Below are positions 44,082 to 52,010 of a stretch of DNA of 64,000 bases, in pieces. Under the pieces are notes generated by a model. That model was not told the DNA's origin and did no database searches. It saw only the letters and a list, made by a program, of their open reading frames with translations. The stretch covers positions 62,001 through 126,000 of the forward strand of contig NZ_ANNU01000010.1 of assembly GCF_000346615.1 (NCBI RefSeq), in the 5' to 3' direction. The first letter of the stretch is position 1. Every line of letters begins with the position of its first letter. A program made the translations under genes and the position numbers. The DNA is from Nafulsella turpanensis ZLM-10. Lineage in GTDB: Bacteria > Bacteroidota > Bacteroidia > Cytophagales > Cyclobacteriaceae.

Positions 44082-45957
44082 AGATATCGATTTTTCCTTT
44101 TCTCTTTAGTTCCCACTCTTTTACCATCTCAAACACCACCGGGGTTACCAGCAGAATATGGATGGAAGAGGTAAATACACCGCCAATCATAGGCAGTACA
44201 ATGGGCACCATTACATCGGTGCCCACTCCCGTTGCCCACAGCACCGGAATTAGACCGAAGAGCGCTACGGAAACCGTCATAATTTTCGGGCGCAGGCGCT
44301 TCGCTGCCCCTCTGAACACCCACTCGCGCAGGTCCTGAGGAGTAATACTTTCTTTTGAATTACCTTTTTCCTTCACCATCTGCTCCATCGCCTCATTCAG
44401 GTATACCACCATTACCATGGCCGTTTCTATTGCCAGACCAAAGAGGGCAATAAAACCGACTGCTACCGCCACCGAAAGGTTAATACCCCAGAAGTACACC
44501 AGGTACACCCCACCCACCAGGGCGAAGGGAATGGTTACCAGGTTAACAAAAGCCTCCTTCAGGGAATTGAAGGTGAAGTATAGAATGGCAAAAATAATCA
44601 GCAGCACCAGCGGGATAATCAGCTGCAGGGTTTGGGTGGCCCGTATCTGGTTCTCCCATTGCCCGCTCCATTCCAGGTAGTAACCTTCGGGCAGCTCCCC
44701 GTCCAGTGCATTCATCTTTTCAATGGCCTCCTCTACCGTGCTGCCCAGGTCGCGGTCGCGCACGTTAAAAAGCACGGCTCCCCGAAGCATGGCATTGTCG
44801 GAGGTAATCATGGGCGGGCCATCGGTAAAATAGATGTCGGCCACCTCCGACAGCGGAATGGTTTGCATGGTCGGCGTCTGAATGGGAATCCGCTTAATAC
44901 GCTCAATGCTGCTTCTGTAATCCTGCGCAAGTCGAACGCTCACGGCAAATCGCTCGCGCCCCTCGATGGTTTGAGTTGCCTGTACACCTCCGAGCGCAGC
45001 TTCCACCACCATATTCACTTCATCCACGCTAAGCCCGTAGCGACCAATCTGGTCCCGGCGTATATCCACCTCCAGGTATTTACCGCCGGTAATTGGCTCT
45101 ACATAGAGATCTTTTACACCGCTAATCCCTTCGAGCTGCTCTTTTACCTGCTCCGAAACCGCCGCAATGGTATCCAGGTTCTGACCAAAAACCTTCACCC
45201 CTACATCAGTACGGATGCCGGTGGCCAGCATATTGATGCGGTTAATGATGGGTTGCGTCCAGCCATTGACCACACCCGGAATCTGCAGCTTTGCATCCAG
45301 CTCCTGAATAATCCTTTCCTTGGTCATGCCTTCCCGCCACTCCGATTTTGGCTTGAGCATAATAATCGTTTCGATCATGCTCAGGGGCGAATTATCGGTA
45401 GCGGTACTGGCCCGGCCGGCCTTCCCAAGCACCTGATCCACTTCCGGCACAGAGGCAATAATCTTGTCCTGCACCTGTAAAATGCGCTTTACCTCTGAAT
45501 TAGATACACTGGGCAGCGTTACCGGCATAAACAGGATAGAGCCTTCATCGAGCGGCGGCATAAATTCAGTACCCAGGTTCAGCATCATGGGAATGGCGAT
45601 GGCCAACGCCAGAATATTCAGGCCGATAGTAGTTTTACGCCATTTCAGACACCAGCGCAGCACCGGCCCATACACCCGCTCCATCCAGCGATTCACCGGG
45701 TTTTTGGTATCGCCCTTAAACTTCCCCTTCAGCAGGTAGGAGATCAGCACCGGGGTAAGGGTAACCGCCACGATGGCATCGACAATCATAATAAAGGTTT
45801 TAGTCCAGGCCAGTGGGCTGAACAGCTTTCCTTCCTGCCCTGTGAGCAAAAACACCGGCAAAAAGGAGGCGATAATAATAACCGTGCTCCAAAACACCGA
45901 GGGGCCAACTTGTCGTGCTGCACTTTCTATGATTTTTAACCTTTTATTTTTGTCCAT
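44065..45957 (-). CDS. cusA: CusA-like metal RND pump, C-terminal part (TM5-TM12)
   Basis: 630 aa from ATG at 45957 (a TTG at 45972 would add five residues). It begins in the cytoplasmic loop before TM5 (ARQVGPSVFWSTVIIIASFL), continues through QEGKLFSPLAWTKTF, the second porter half and TM7-TM12. The three methionines that bind Cu(I)/Ag(I) in E. coli CusA have clear counterparts: LFMPVTLP, LSMIETI and RINMLATGI. The TM10 Glu is in LFGLAIETAMVM. The N-terminal part is encoded at 46360-47652 in the same frame. The two are separated by a four-helix-bundle ORF bounded by inverted repeats. No decay is visible in this half. Confidence 0.93.
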   Translation of the reverse strand: MDKNKRLKIIESAARQVGPSVFWSTVIIIASFLPVFLLTGQEGKLFSPLAWTKTFIMIVDAIVAVTLTPVLISYLLKGKFKGDTKNPVNRWMERVYGPVLRWCLKWRKTTIGLNILALAIAIPMMLNLGTEFMPPLDEGSILFMPVTLPSVSNSEVKRILQVQDKIIASVPEVDQVLGKAGRASTATDNSPLSMIETIIMLKPKSEWREGMTKERIIQELDAKLQIPGVVNGWTQPIINRINMLATGIRTDVGVKVFGQNLDTIAAVSEQVKEQLEGISGVKDLYVEPITGGKYLEVDIRRDQIGRYGLSVDEVNMVVEAALGGVQATQTIEGRERFAVSVRLAQDYRSSIERIKRIPIQTPTMQTIPLSEVADIYFTDGPPMITSDNAMLRGAVLFNVRDRDLGSTVEEAIEKMNALDGELPEGYYLEWSGQWENQIRATQTLQLIIPLVLLIIFAILYFTFNSLKEAFVNLVTIPFALVGGVYLVYFWGINLSVAVAVGFIALFGLAIETAMVMVVYLNEAMEQMVKEKGNSKESITPQDLREWVFRGAAKRLRPKIMTVSVALFGLIPVLWATGVGTDVMVPIVLPMIGGVFTSSIHILLVTPVVFEMVKEWELKRKGKIDIYEVKH

Positions 45958-45970
45958 TTTATTAGCTCTC

Positions 45971-46003
45971 AATTAAGAATGTAGAATGAAAAATGAAGAA
46001 TTA
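45971..46003 (-). repeat. Inverted repeat arm, downstream flank of the four-helix-bundle element
   Basis: AT-rich arm made of reiterated (A/G)AATG/TTAAGAAT units. Its 31-bp core pairs with the arm at 46362-46392 at 27 of 31 positions. It contains the stop codon of the four-helix-bundle ORF and ends 14 bases before the ATG of the CusA C-terminal part. Confidence 0.85.
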
Positions 46004-46363
46004 GTTGGCCCTTGCCGACTTTAGAATGGCTATCAGAATCTTCTTTAGTTCTTCCGCATCGGCGTATAAAGATTGAAATTGCTTTTCATCCAGAATACCG
46101 GTGGCCTTCAGGAGGCGAAGCCAGTAAAGTGTTTCTCTAATTTCTTTGTAAGCAATGCCCATTTTGGCAGTAAAGTCTTTTTTTGAAAACCCTCCTATGG
46201 CTTCTTCAATATTGGCTCCCACAGAAGTACCGCTCCTGAGCAACTGTTTCGACAGTTCGTACTCCTGCTTTTCTTTTTTAAGCCATTTATATAGCTGAAC
46301 CACCCGAACTGCAAAAGCAAAAGATTTTTCTGCAATAACATTTTCCTTTCCCTCGCCCATCAT
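46001..46363 (-). CDS. Four-helix-bundle protein, 23S rRNA intervening-sequence (S23/IVP) family
   Basis: 120 aa. The family signature is clear: KSFAFAVRVVQLYKWLKKEK, then LSKQLLRSGTSVGANIEEA, FTAKMGIAYKEIRETLYWLR and LLKATGILDE. Family members are encoded inside intervening sequences of some bacterial 23S rRNA genes and also occur as free ORFs in Bacteroidota. Their biochemical role is not established. They are related in fold to the Avd proteins of diversity-generating retroelements. Here the ORF interrupts cusA. Its ATG overlaps the stop of the N-terminal half (ATGA, 46360-46363), and both ends lie in the arms of a 31-bp inverted repeat. Confidence 0.93.
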   Translation of the reverse strand: MMGEGKENVIAEKSFAFAVRVVQLYKWLKKEKQEYELSKQLLRSGTSVGANIEEAIGGFSKKDFTAKMGIAYKEIRETLYWLRLLKATGILDEKQFQSLYADAEELKKILIAILKSARAN

Positions 46364-47652
46364 TCTTCATTTTTAATTCTTAATTCTTCATTTGGTGACA
46401 CTTCAGCTAACCGCCTGTAGGCATTCTCCACCATTACGATGGCATCGTCGACAATTACGCCTATGGAGAGGGCGATGCCGGTGAGGGACATGATGTTGGA
46501 AGAGATGTCGAAGGCATTGAGCAGGATAAAACCAATGGCAATGGATAGCGGCAGCTGAATAAGAATGATGAAGGCACTGCGCCAGTGGAAAAGGAAGATG
46601 ATGACAATAATCGAAGCGACAATCATTTCCTCTATCAGTGTTTTCTTAACAGAGTCAATGGATTCATTGATAAGACCGCTGCGGTCGTATACGATATTGA
46701 ACTCTACTCCTTTTGGCAGTCCCAGAGCTACCTCTTCCATTTTTTCCTTTACATTCTCTATCACCTCATCGGCATTTTCTCCGTAGCGCATTACCACAAT
46801 ACCGCCTACCACTTCGCCTTCGCCATTGAGGTCGAATATACCCAAGCGGCTCTCGCCCGATAGCTGCACGCTCCCTACATCCTGCACCCTTACAGGCACA
46901 GCGCCCTGGATGGCTACGGGTATAAGGGCAATATCTTCCATACTCTCGATATAACCCGATGTTTTAATGATATAGCCGATGTCGCTCATTTCGAACTTAC
47001 GGCCACCTGCTTCATTATTATTGGCCCGTACGGCGGCAATTACCTCCGGCACGGAAAGCTGGTAATAGCTGAGCTTATTAGGGTCGAGCGAAATCTCATA
47101 CTGCTTCACCTGTCCACCAAAAGAGGCTATCTCGCTCACGCCAGGCACATTCTGGAGTGCGAATTTTACATACCAGTCCTGTATGGCCCGCTGCTCGCCC
47201 AGGTCAAGCCCCGGAGCATCGAGTGTATACCACAGGATATGCCCCACACCGGTTCCGTCGGGGCCCAGCGTAGGGCTGACGCCTTCCGGCAGCAGCTCAT
47301 CGACCGAGCTCAGGCGCTCCAGCACCCGCTGGCGAGCCCAGTAGATGTCGGTATCATCTTCAAAAATGACATAAATAAAGCTCATCCCGAACATGGAGGA
47401 GGCCCGTACATACTTTACCTCGGGGAGGCCCTGCAAATTAGTGACCAGTGGATAGGTAACCTGGTCTTCGATAATTTGCGGGCTACGCCCCATCCACTCG
47501 GTAAAGATGATGACCTGGTTTTCGGACAAATCCGGAATGGCATCAATTTTATTGGTTTGCACGGAATACACGCCCCAGCCAAATAAGCCGGCGGCTATTA
47601 TCAGTACCATTACCCGGTTCCGGAGGGAATAGGATATGAGTTTCTCAATCAT
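46360..47652 (-). CDS. cusA: CusA-like metal RND pump, N-terminal part (TM1-TM4)
   Basis: 430 aa. TM1 (VMVLIIAAGLFGWGVYS), the first porter domain with MFGMSFIYVIFEDDTDIYWAR, then TM2-TM4 ending with the proton-relay pair in SIGVIVDDAIVMVENAYRRL. The native sequence stops around AEVSPN. The last codons (EELRIKNEE and TGA) come from the inverted repeat of the inserted element. Reading resumes in the same frame at the C-terminal part, 387 bases further on. The gene is first in the operon order N-half, four-helix protein, C-half, TolC, adaptor, adaptor and DUF3347 lipoprotein. Confidence 0.93.
   Translation of the reverse strand: MIEKLISYSLRNRVMVLIIAAGLFGWGVYSVQTNKIDAIPDLSENQVIIFTEWMGRSPQIIEDQVTYPLVTNLQGLPEVKYVRASSMFGMSFIYVIFEDDTDIYWARQRVLERLSSVDELLPEGVSPTLGPDGTGVGHILWYTLDAPGLDLGEQRAIQDWYVKFALQNVPGVSEIASFGGQVKQYEISLDPNKLSYYQLSVPEVIAAVRANNNEAGGRKFEMSDIGYIIKTSGYIESMEDIALIPVAIQGAVPVRVQDVGSVQLSGESRLGIFDLNGEGEVVGGIVVMRYGENADEVIENVKEKMEEVALGLPKGVEFNIVYDRSGLINESIDSVKKTLIEEMIVASIIVIIFLFHWRSAFIILIQLPLSIAIGFILLNAFDISSNIMSLTGIALSIGVIVDDAIVMVENAYRRLAEVSPNEELRIKNEE
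46362..46393 (-). repeat. Inverted repeat arm, upstream flank of the four-helix-bundle element
   Basis: Read on the minus strand the arm is made of AATGAAGAATTAAGAATT-type units. It encodes the last residues of the CusA N-terminal half and overlaps the start of the four-helix ORF. In the mRNA it can pair with the arm at 45971-46003 to enclose the whole ORF in one stem-loop. Confidence 0.85.
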
Positions 47653-47783
47653 CTGATGAAAGTAAAATGGATAGAAAGTATGGCGGAGCAGCTGCTTAGC
47701 TTAAGAAGCTTATTTTTGCTCAGGCCAGACAAAGAATACCTGTGCAGCTCTGCGGGAGCTGTTCAGACAAAGAAAAAGAAATG

Positions 47784-48212
47784 CTATAAAAGGAAAGATT
47801 GCACGAAAACGGGGATATCGCGCGCAATAGGAGGTTGCTGATAGACCTCCGGAATTACCTCAGCAGGGGGCGCTTCCTCTAAAAGAGGAAGGATAAATGT
47901 ATAAGCCAGTGCGATCAACTTCAGCTCTGGTTTGGCAATTTTTACGGCTGCCTGTCCCACCGTTTCATCGTGCTGTTCAAGCTGGTAACTATGGTTTTCG
48001 CAGCAGGGCATGGCCGGCTCCTCTGCTGCCTGCTCACTGCTATGGCAGGATGGAAGCAACTGAGCCTTCATCGGGCACTCTTCGGCCTGGCTGTAAAAAG
48101 CAAAATCCTGCCACTCGCCTGCACATAAATGTGCCTGCACACTAAAGCCTGCTGCTGTAAACAACATTAAAAGCGCAAGACATAAGGATGATATGGAACG
48201 GACCTGCTTCAA
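47784..48212 (-). CDS. HYC_CC_PP-type small exported protein of metal-efflux loci
   Basis: 142 aa. A signal peptide (SLCLALLMLFTAAGFSVQA) is followed by HLCAG, ECPMKAQLLPSCHSS and MPCCENHSYQLEQHDE, giving a set of His, Cys and Met residues. A second hydrophobic segment (ALAYTFILPLL) precedes a Pro-rich PPAEVIPEVYQQPPIARDIP end. The ordered H, C, CC and PP residues match the HYC_CC_PP family of Bacteroidota, which is found next to heavy-metal efflux genes. It lies 131 bp upstream of the CusA N-terminal half on the same strand and may be the first gene of the operon. A metal-binding role is inferred. Confidence 0.85.
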   Translation of the reverse strand: MKQVRSISSLCLALLMLFTAAGFSVQAHLCAGEWQDFAFYSQAEECPMKAQLLPSCHSSEQAAEEPAMPCCENHSYQLEQHDETVGQAAVKIAKPELKLIALAYTFILPLLEEAPPAEVIPEVYQQPPIARDIPVFVQSFLL

Positions 48213-48405
48213 ACTAAATGATTACTCCACAAAGATAGGGAGCATAAATTAATTTTCTTTTCACAATCATGAAAGAATTGTATGAAATTATAACGTCTGT
48301 ACCTAAACATTTGAACAACTGTTCCTCAAGCTACCTTAAGAAGGCCTTTTTGCTCAAAAATTGTCTTTTTTTGTTAAATTACCTCCAGGTAAAAGTAAAA
48401 AGCAA

Positions 48406-49140
48406 GTGAAAACAATTAACTCTCTCCCCCTATTCCTCTTTCTGCTGATGGCCTGCAGTGCGCCTGATGCGGCTAATTCCGAAACAGATACAATAGAAAT
48501 GGAAGAAACTGATAATGTACCTACTGGCTGGACCCCACTTTTTAATGGCAACTCCCTCGAAGGCTGGCATTCCTGGGGTAAAGACAGCGCCGGAAGTGCC
48601 TGGAAAGTCGAAGAGGGAGTACTCTTCCTGGATGCTTCGGAAGACGGTTATGAAGGCGGTGATTTAGTTAGCAACCGAAGCTTTGGTGCTTTCCACCTGA
48701 AGCTGGACTGGAAGATATCGGAGGGCGGGAATAGCGGTATTTTGTTTTATGCGCAGGAAGACAGCAGCCGCTATGATGCAACATGGCAATCGGGTCCCGA
48801 AATGCAGATTTTAGACAATGAAGGTCACCCCGACGGGCAAATTCACAAGCACCGCGCCGGCGATCTCTACGATCTCATCGCTGCCTCCGAAGAAGCGGCC
48901 AAACCGGTTGGAGAGTGGAACGAAGTGGAAATTATCAGCCAAAACGAACAGCTGGAGTTCTTCCTGAATGGAAAAAAAATTGTTTCTACCAGTCTCTGGG
49001 ATGAAAGCTGGCGCGAACTGATTGCCAACAGCAAGTTCAGTGAATTTCCGGGCTTTGGCACCTTCAAAAAAGGCAGAATTGCCCTGCAGGACCATGGCAA
49101 TAAAGTCTGGTTCCGGAACATCCGGATTAAAGCACTTTAG
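48406..49140 (+). CDS. DUF1080 (3-keto-disaccharide hydrolase-like) lipoprotein
   Basis: 244 aa from GTG at 48406, which places a short basic start before the lipoprotein signal LPLFLFLLMACSAP. A longer TTG start at 48361 is less likely. The domain is a concanavalin-like beta sandwich with WTPLFNGNSLEGWHSWGKD, FGAFHLKLDWKISEGGNSGI, LDNEGHPDGQIHKHRAGDLYD and NEVEIISQNEQLEFFLNGKK, the full set of DUF1080 hallmarks. The family includes 3-keto-glycoside hydrolases and many surface proteins of unknown function. It is divergent from the copper operon and has no evident metal link. Confidence 0.92.
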   Translation: MKTINSLPLFLFLLMACSAPDAANSETDTIEMEETDNVPTGWTPLFNGNSLEGWHSWGKDSAGSAWKVEEGVLFLDASEDGYEGGDLVSNRSFGAFHLKLDWKISEGGNSGILFYAQEDSSRYDATWQSGPEMQILDNEGHPDGQIHKHRAGDLYDLIAASEEAAKPVGEWNEVEIISQNEQLEFFLNGKKIVSTSLWDESWRELIANSKFSEFPGFGTFKKGRIALQDHGNKVWFRNIRIKAL

Positions 49141-49371
49141 TTTTGTAATGACTGGCCGACTATTACCCCGGCCTCCTCTGTCGCTTCTCCTGATTCCTGC
49201 GCATGACTGTGCGTCCTCCCTTCCATTCCTGCGCCAATGGCAAAATAACATACAGGAAAGCCATAATTACATACATCTGCATTGCCCTGAGAGGCTGTTC
49301 AGGCGAAACAGTTATCATTGCCGCCCGTTCTAAGAGTACAGTATTTTTTTAATCGTAAAACATTATTTAGT

Positions 49372-49692
49372 ATGAATAACAAACAACTTTTAGAAAAGCT
49401 GGCCCATTGTGCCGCTGCCTGTGAAAACTGTGCCGATGCCTGTTTAGATGAGGACAACATTAAAATGATGGTGAAGTGCATTCGGCTCGACCGCGATTGC
49501 GCCAAAATATGTATGCTCACCCACAGCTTTGTGGCTTCCAACTCTCCGCATGCCAAGCATGTGGCAAAAGAATGCCTGGAAATCTGCCGTCTCTGTGGTG
49601 AAGAGTGTAGTAAAATGGAAGCCGACCACTGTAAGGAGTGCGCAAGAGCCTGCAAAGAATGTGAAGATGCCTGTAAAGCTTTCCTGGCCTAA
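49372..49692 (+). CDS. Four-helix-bundle copper-binding protein (DUF326 / Csp-like)
   Basis: 106 aa from ATG at 49372. The protein is rich in Cys at helix-like spacing: HCAAACENCADACL, KCIRLDRDCAKICML, ECLEICRLCGEECSKM and HCKECARACKECEDACK. This is the pattern of the copper storage proteins (Csp), four-helix bundles that load many Cu(I) ions in their core. No signal peptide is present, so it fits the cytosolic Csp3 type. Its place beside a Cus-like efflux operon supports copper buffering. It ends with a strong terminator. Confidence 0.93.
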   Translation: MNNKQLLEKLAHCAAACENCADACLDEDNIKMMVKCIRLDRDCAKICMLTHSFVASNSPHAKHVAKECLEICRLCGEECSKMEADHCKECARACKECEDACKAFLA

Positions 49693-49716
49693 AGAATAAG
49701 CAGAAGTTATAGAAGT

Positions 49717-49743
49717 AAGGACAGGTTTTATCCTGTCCTTTTT
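49717..49743 (+). terminator. Intrinsic terminator after the copper-binding protein gene
   Basis: AAGGACAGG pairs with CCTGTCCTT around a short loop and continues into T residues, 24 bases after the stop codon. Confidence 0.9.
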
Positions 49744-49895
49744 ACCTTTCTCTCAATACCATAAATGTACCCGGCACAAATTGCAGTTAAAGGGGCTCTT
49801 TCCTGAGGCGCTTTTTCACCTTCCAGCACTTAAAAGTTTTTAGCGGGAGGCAATCACAGGAAGTTTCCCCTTACCATTTTTTAAACGCTTTAGAT

Positions 49896-51509
49896 ATGGA
49901 ACAAAAGGGCAATAACCAGGATAAAAAGAAAATGCAGGGCGGAGGCATGGGAATGCGCGGCGTAAGCAGGCCGATGGCCGAAAAGCAGGTAAAAAAGCAT
50001 CATCAGCAGATGATGGAGGACAAAAAAGATACCTCTGCAAAGAAGGAGCAGCACTCCCATTCTACGAAAGACAACAGTAAACATAAGGACGGGCATATGA
50101 TGATGAGCGGTGAGCAGCGGATGAATATGCTGCACATGCACCATAAACAAACACTCTGGATCTATTGGGCCCTGATTATTTTAGGCTTCTGGATGGTGAT
50201 GACGCCGCTTACCTTTAGCTATAGCATAGGTACCGTTCAGCCAAGCGGTGGCCGTGAAGTATGGCTAAGTCTCAGTGAGCGCATCAGCTTTATGAGGTGG
50301 AGCGACATTATCAGTGGCCTGGCTCTTATCTTTTTCGGCTGGCGCTCCTTAACACCCAACAGGCCAGTCAGTGGCTGGATTTGCTGTTTTATTGGCATCT
50401 GGCTAAGTATGGCTCCACTCCTTTTCTGGGCACCCACGCCTCTTATTTACCTGAACGACACCCTGGTAGGAGCACTGGTTATTGCGCTTAGCATTCTTGT
50501 TCCGGGCATGCCCAACATGATTATGTATATGAAGATGGGCTCAGAAGTGCCTCCGGGCTGGAGCTACAACCCTTCCAGCTGGCCGCAACGCTGGATTATG
50601 ATTGTGCTGGGCTTTGTAGGCTGGATGGCCTCCCGCTACCTGGGTGCTTTTCAGCTGGGCTATATCGAGCATGCATGGGATCCTTTCTTTGGAGACAGTA
50701 CCCGCCAGGTGCTCAACTCTAAAATGTCGCATGCATGGCCCGTATCCGATGCTGCCCTTGGCTCCCTGGCCTATACCTTCGAATTTTTAATGGGCTTTAT
50801 GGGAAGCCCTTCGCGCTGGCGCACCATGCCCTGGATGGTATTTTTCTTTGGAATACTGGTGGTACCCCTGGGGCTGGTCAGTATTTTCCTGGTTATTTCC
50901 CAACCCTTATCGGTAGGCGCCTGGTGTACTATATGTCTCCTTACCGCCATTATTATGCTGCCCATGATACCTGTTGAACTGGATGAGGTAATTGCCATGG
51001 GTCAGCACATGGTGCAGGCAAAAAAGAGGGGCGATTCACTCTGGAAGGTGTTCTGGAAAGGCGGCAAACCTTTTGAACAGAATAAAGATGAGCGCTCTCC
51101 TGCCCTCATGGATTTTCCTCAAAAACCAATGGAGGTGTACAAGGCTTCCATATGGGGCATGAGCTTCCCCTGGACCCTCACAGTTTCTACCCTCCTGGGC
51201 ATCTGGCTCATGTTTGCCCCCGGCGTTTTTGGAATACCCATTAAGGCCATGGCAGCCGATATTAACCATATGGGCGGGGCCCTCATTGTGGTGGTAGCGG
51301 TCATTTGTATGGGCGAGGTGGTAAGAGCAGGTCGCTACCTCAATGTGTTGACTGGCTTAACCGTTGCCATCTGGCCATGGTTCGCAGAGGACAGTACGCT
51401 GGCCCTGAACATTAGCAGTGCCCTGGCAGGTGTGGCGGTTGCGGCACTTTCCATTCCGCGTGGCCCGATTACAGAAAGCTACGGACTTTGGAATAAATAC
51501 GTGAAATAG
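49896..51509 (+). CDS. SPW-repeat / vitamin K epoxide reductase-like membrane protein with His/Met-rich N terminus
   Basis: 537 aa. The first ~85 residues are hydrophilic and rich in His, Met, Lys and Gln (HHQQMM, HSHS, GHMMMS, MNMLHMHH), as in metal-binding tails. An SPW-type segment follows (WIYWALIILGFWMVMTPLTF, RWSDIISGLALIFFGW). The middle is VKOR-like with DAALGSLAYTFEFLMGFMGS and the active CxxC in VGAWCTICLLTA. A second SPW-like block (GIWLMFAPGVFG) closes the protein. VKOR enzymes make or transfer disulfides at the membrane. No cysteine pair is present in the loop before the VKOR helices, so a full VKOR cycle is uncertain. The context suggests a link to copper handling. Confidence 0.83.
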   Translation: MEQKGNNQDKKKMQGGGMGMRGVSRPMAEKQVKKHHQQMMEDKKDTSAKKEQHSHSTKDNSKHKDGHMMMSGEQRMNMLHMHHKQTLWIYWALIILGFWMVMTPLTFSYSIGTVQPSGGREVWLSLSERISFMRWSDIISGLALIFFGWRSLTPNRPVSGWICCFIGIWLSMAPLLFWAPTPLIYLNDTLVGALVIALSILVPGMPNMIMYMKMGSEVPPGWSYNPSSWPQRWIMIVLGFVGWMASRYLGAFQLGYIEHAWDPFFGDSTRQVLNSKMSHAWPVSDAALGSLAYTFEFLMGFMGSPSRWRTMPWMVFFFGILVVPLGLVSIFLVISQPLSVGAWCTICLLTAIIMLPMIPVELDEVIAMGQHMVQAKKRGDSLWKVFWKGGKPFEQNKDERSPALMDFPQKPMEVYKASIWGMSFPWTLTVSTLLGIWLMFAPGVFGIPIKAMAADINHMGGALIVVVAVICMGEVVRAGRYLNVLTGLTVAIWPWFAEDSTLALNISSALAGVAVAALSIPRGPITESYGLWNKYVK

Positions 51510-51591
51510 TAAAGATATACGTCCAAAACCTGTTGCCGGTAAACATCAGGCCCTGCACAGCTGTTACTTTTTCATTTAAACTTTAATAATA

Positions 51592-51825
51592 ATGGCAGAA
51601 GGAAAAAGAAACAACAATTTTTGGTACTGGGTAATCGGAACCCTTATTGTCCTGGGTCTCATCTGGTGGTGGGCCTCCGCCTCTATTGACGAGCCGGAAG
51701 AGGGACTGGATGATGTTACCCCTGAAGAAGTAGGGATTGGTGATGAAGAAGAAGAGGCATACCTGAAGGATAGGCAGTATCCTCACTCAGGCGCTCTCTT
51801 TATTCCTGACTTTCCGAGGGGATAA
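51592..51825 (+). CDS. Small single-span membrane protein with acidic tail
   Basis: 77 aa. A basic start (MAEGKRNNN) is followed by one membrane helix (WYWVIGTLIVLGLIWWWA) and an acidic tail (DEPEEGLDDVTPEEVGIGDE), ending in a short polar segment. I know no named family. It lies 82 bp after the SPW-VKOR gene on the same strand and may belong to that unit. The ATG follows an AT-rich leader. Confidence 0.65.
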   Translation: MAEGKRNNNFWYWVIGTLIVLGLIWWWASASIDEPEEGLDDVTPEEVGIGDEEEEAYLKDRQYPHSGALFIPDFPRG

Positions 51826-51942
51826 GCCACCAGCAAAGGAACTTCCTGCCCATAACCTTAGGGAGTGTTTGCCCTGATGGAGGAGCTGAAAGAAATGCAG
51901 AAATGCCCCCGCTTCAGTTTGAAAGGATAAGGAACATAAAAA

Positions 51943-52004
51943 GGAGTGCCGGAGAGAGGATACAGCTAACTCCATTCCTCCCCCCATAAAAGGTCCAGCA
52001 CTCC
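51943..52004. repeat. Orphan hairpin before the mscS remnant
   Basis: GGAGTGCCGG and CCAGCACTCC pair over 10 bp (one wobble) with a 42-base loop. On the minus strand the stem is followed by a T-run, as in a terminator, yet no minus-strand gene is nearby. Confidence 0.5.
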
Positions 52005-52010
52005 GGCTAG

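Noticed and set aside
44632-45480. 282-codon ORF on the plus strand
   Set aside because: Antisense to the CusA C-terminal half, whose motifs are unmistakable. The ORF is a shadow.
46001-46363. Reading the four-helix ORF as a ribosomal protein
   Set aside because: The old name S23 refers to proteins encoded in 23S rRNA intervening sequences, not to a universal ribosomal protein. No rRNA is nearby.
44065-47652. Treating the two RND ORFs as independent short transporters
   Set aside because: Together they give one standard CusA topology with no overlap or duplication, and the break lies in one loop. They are one pump split in two.
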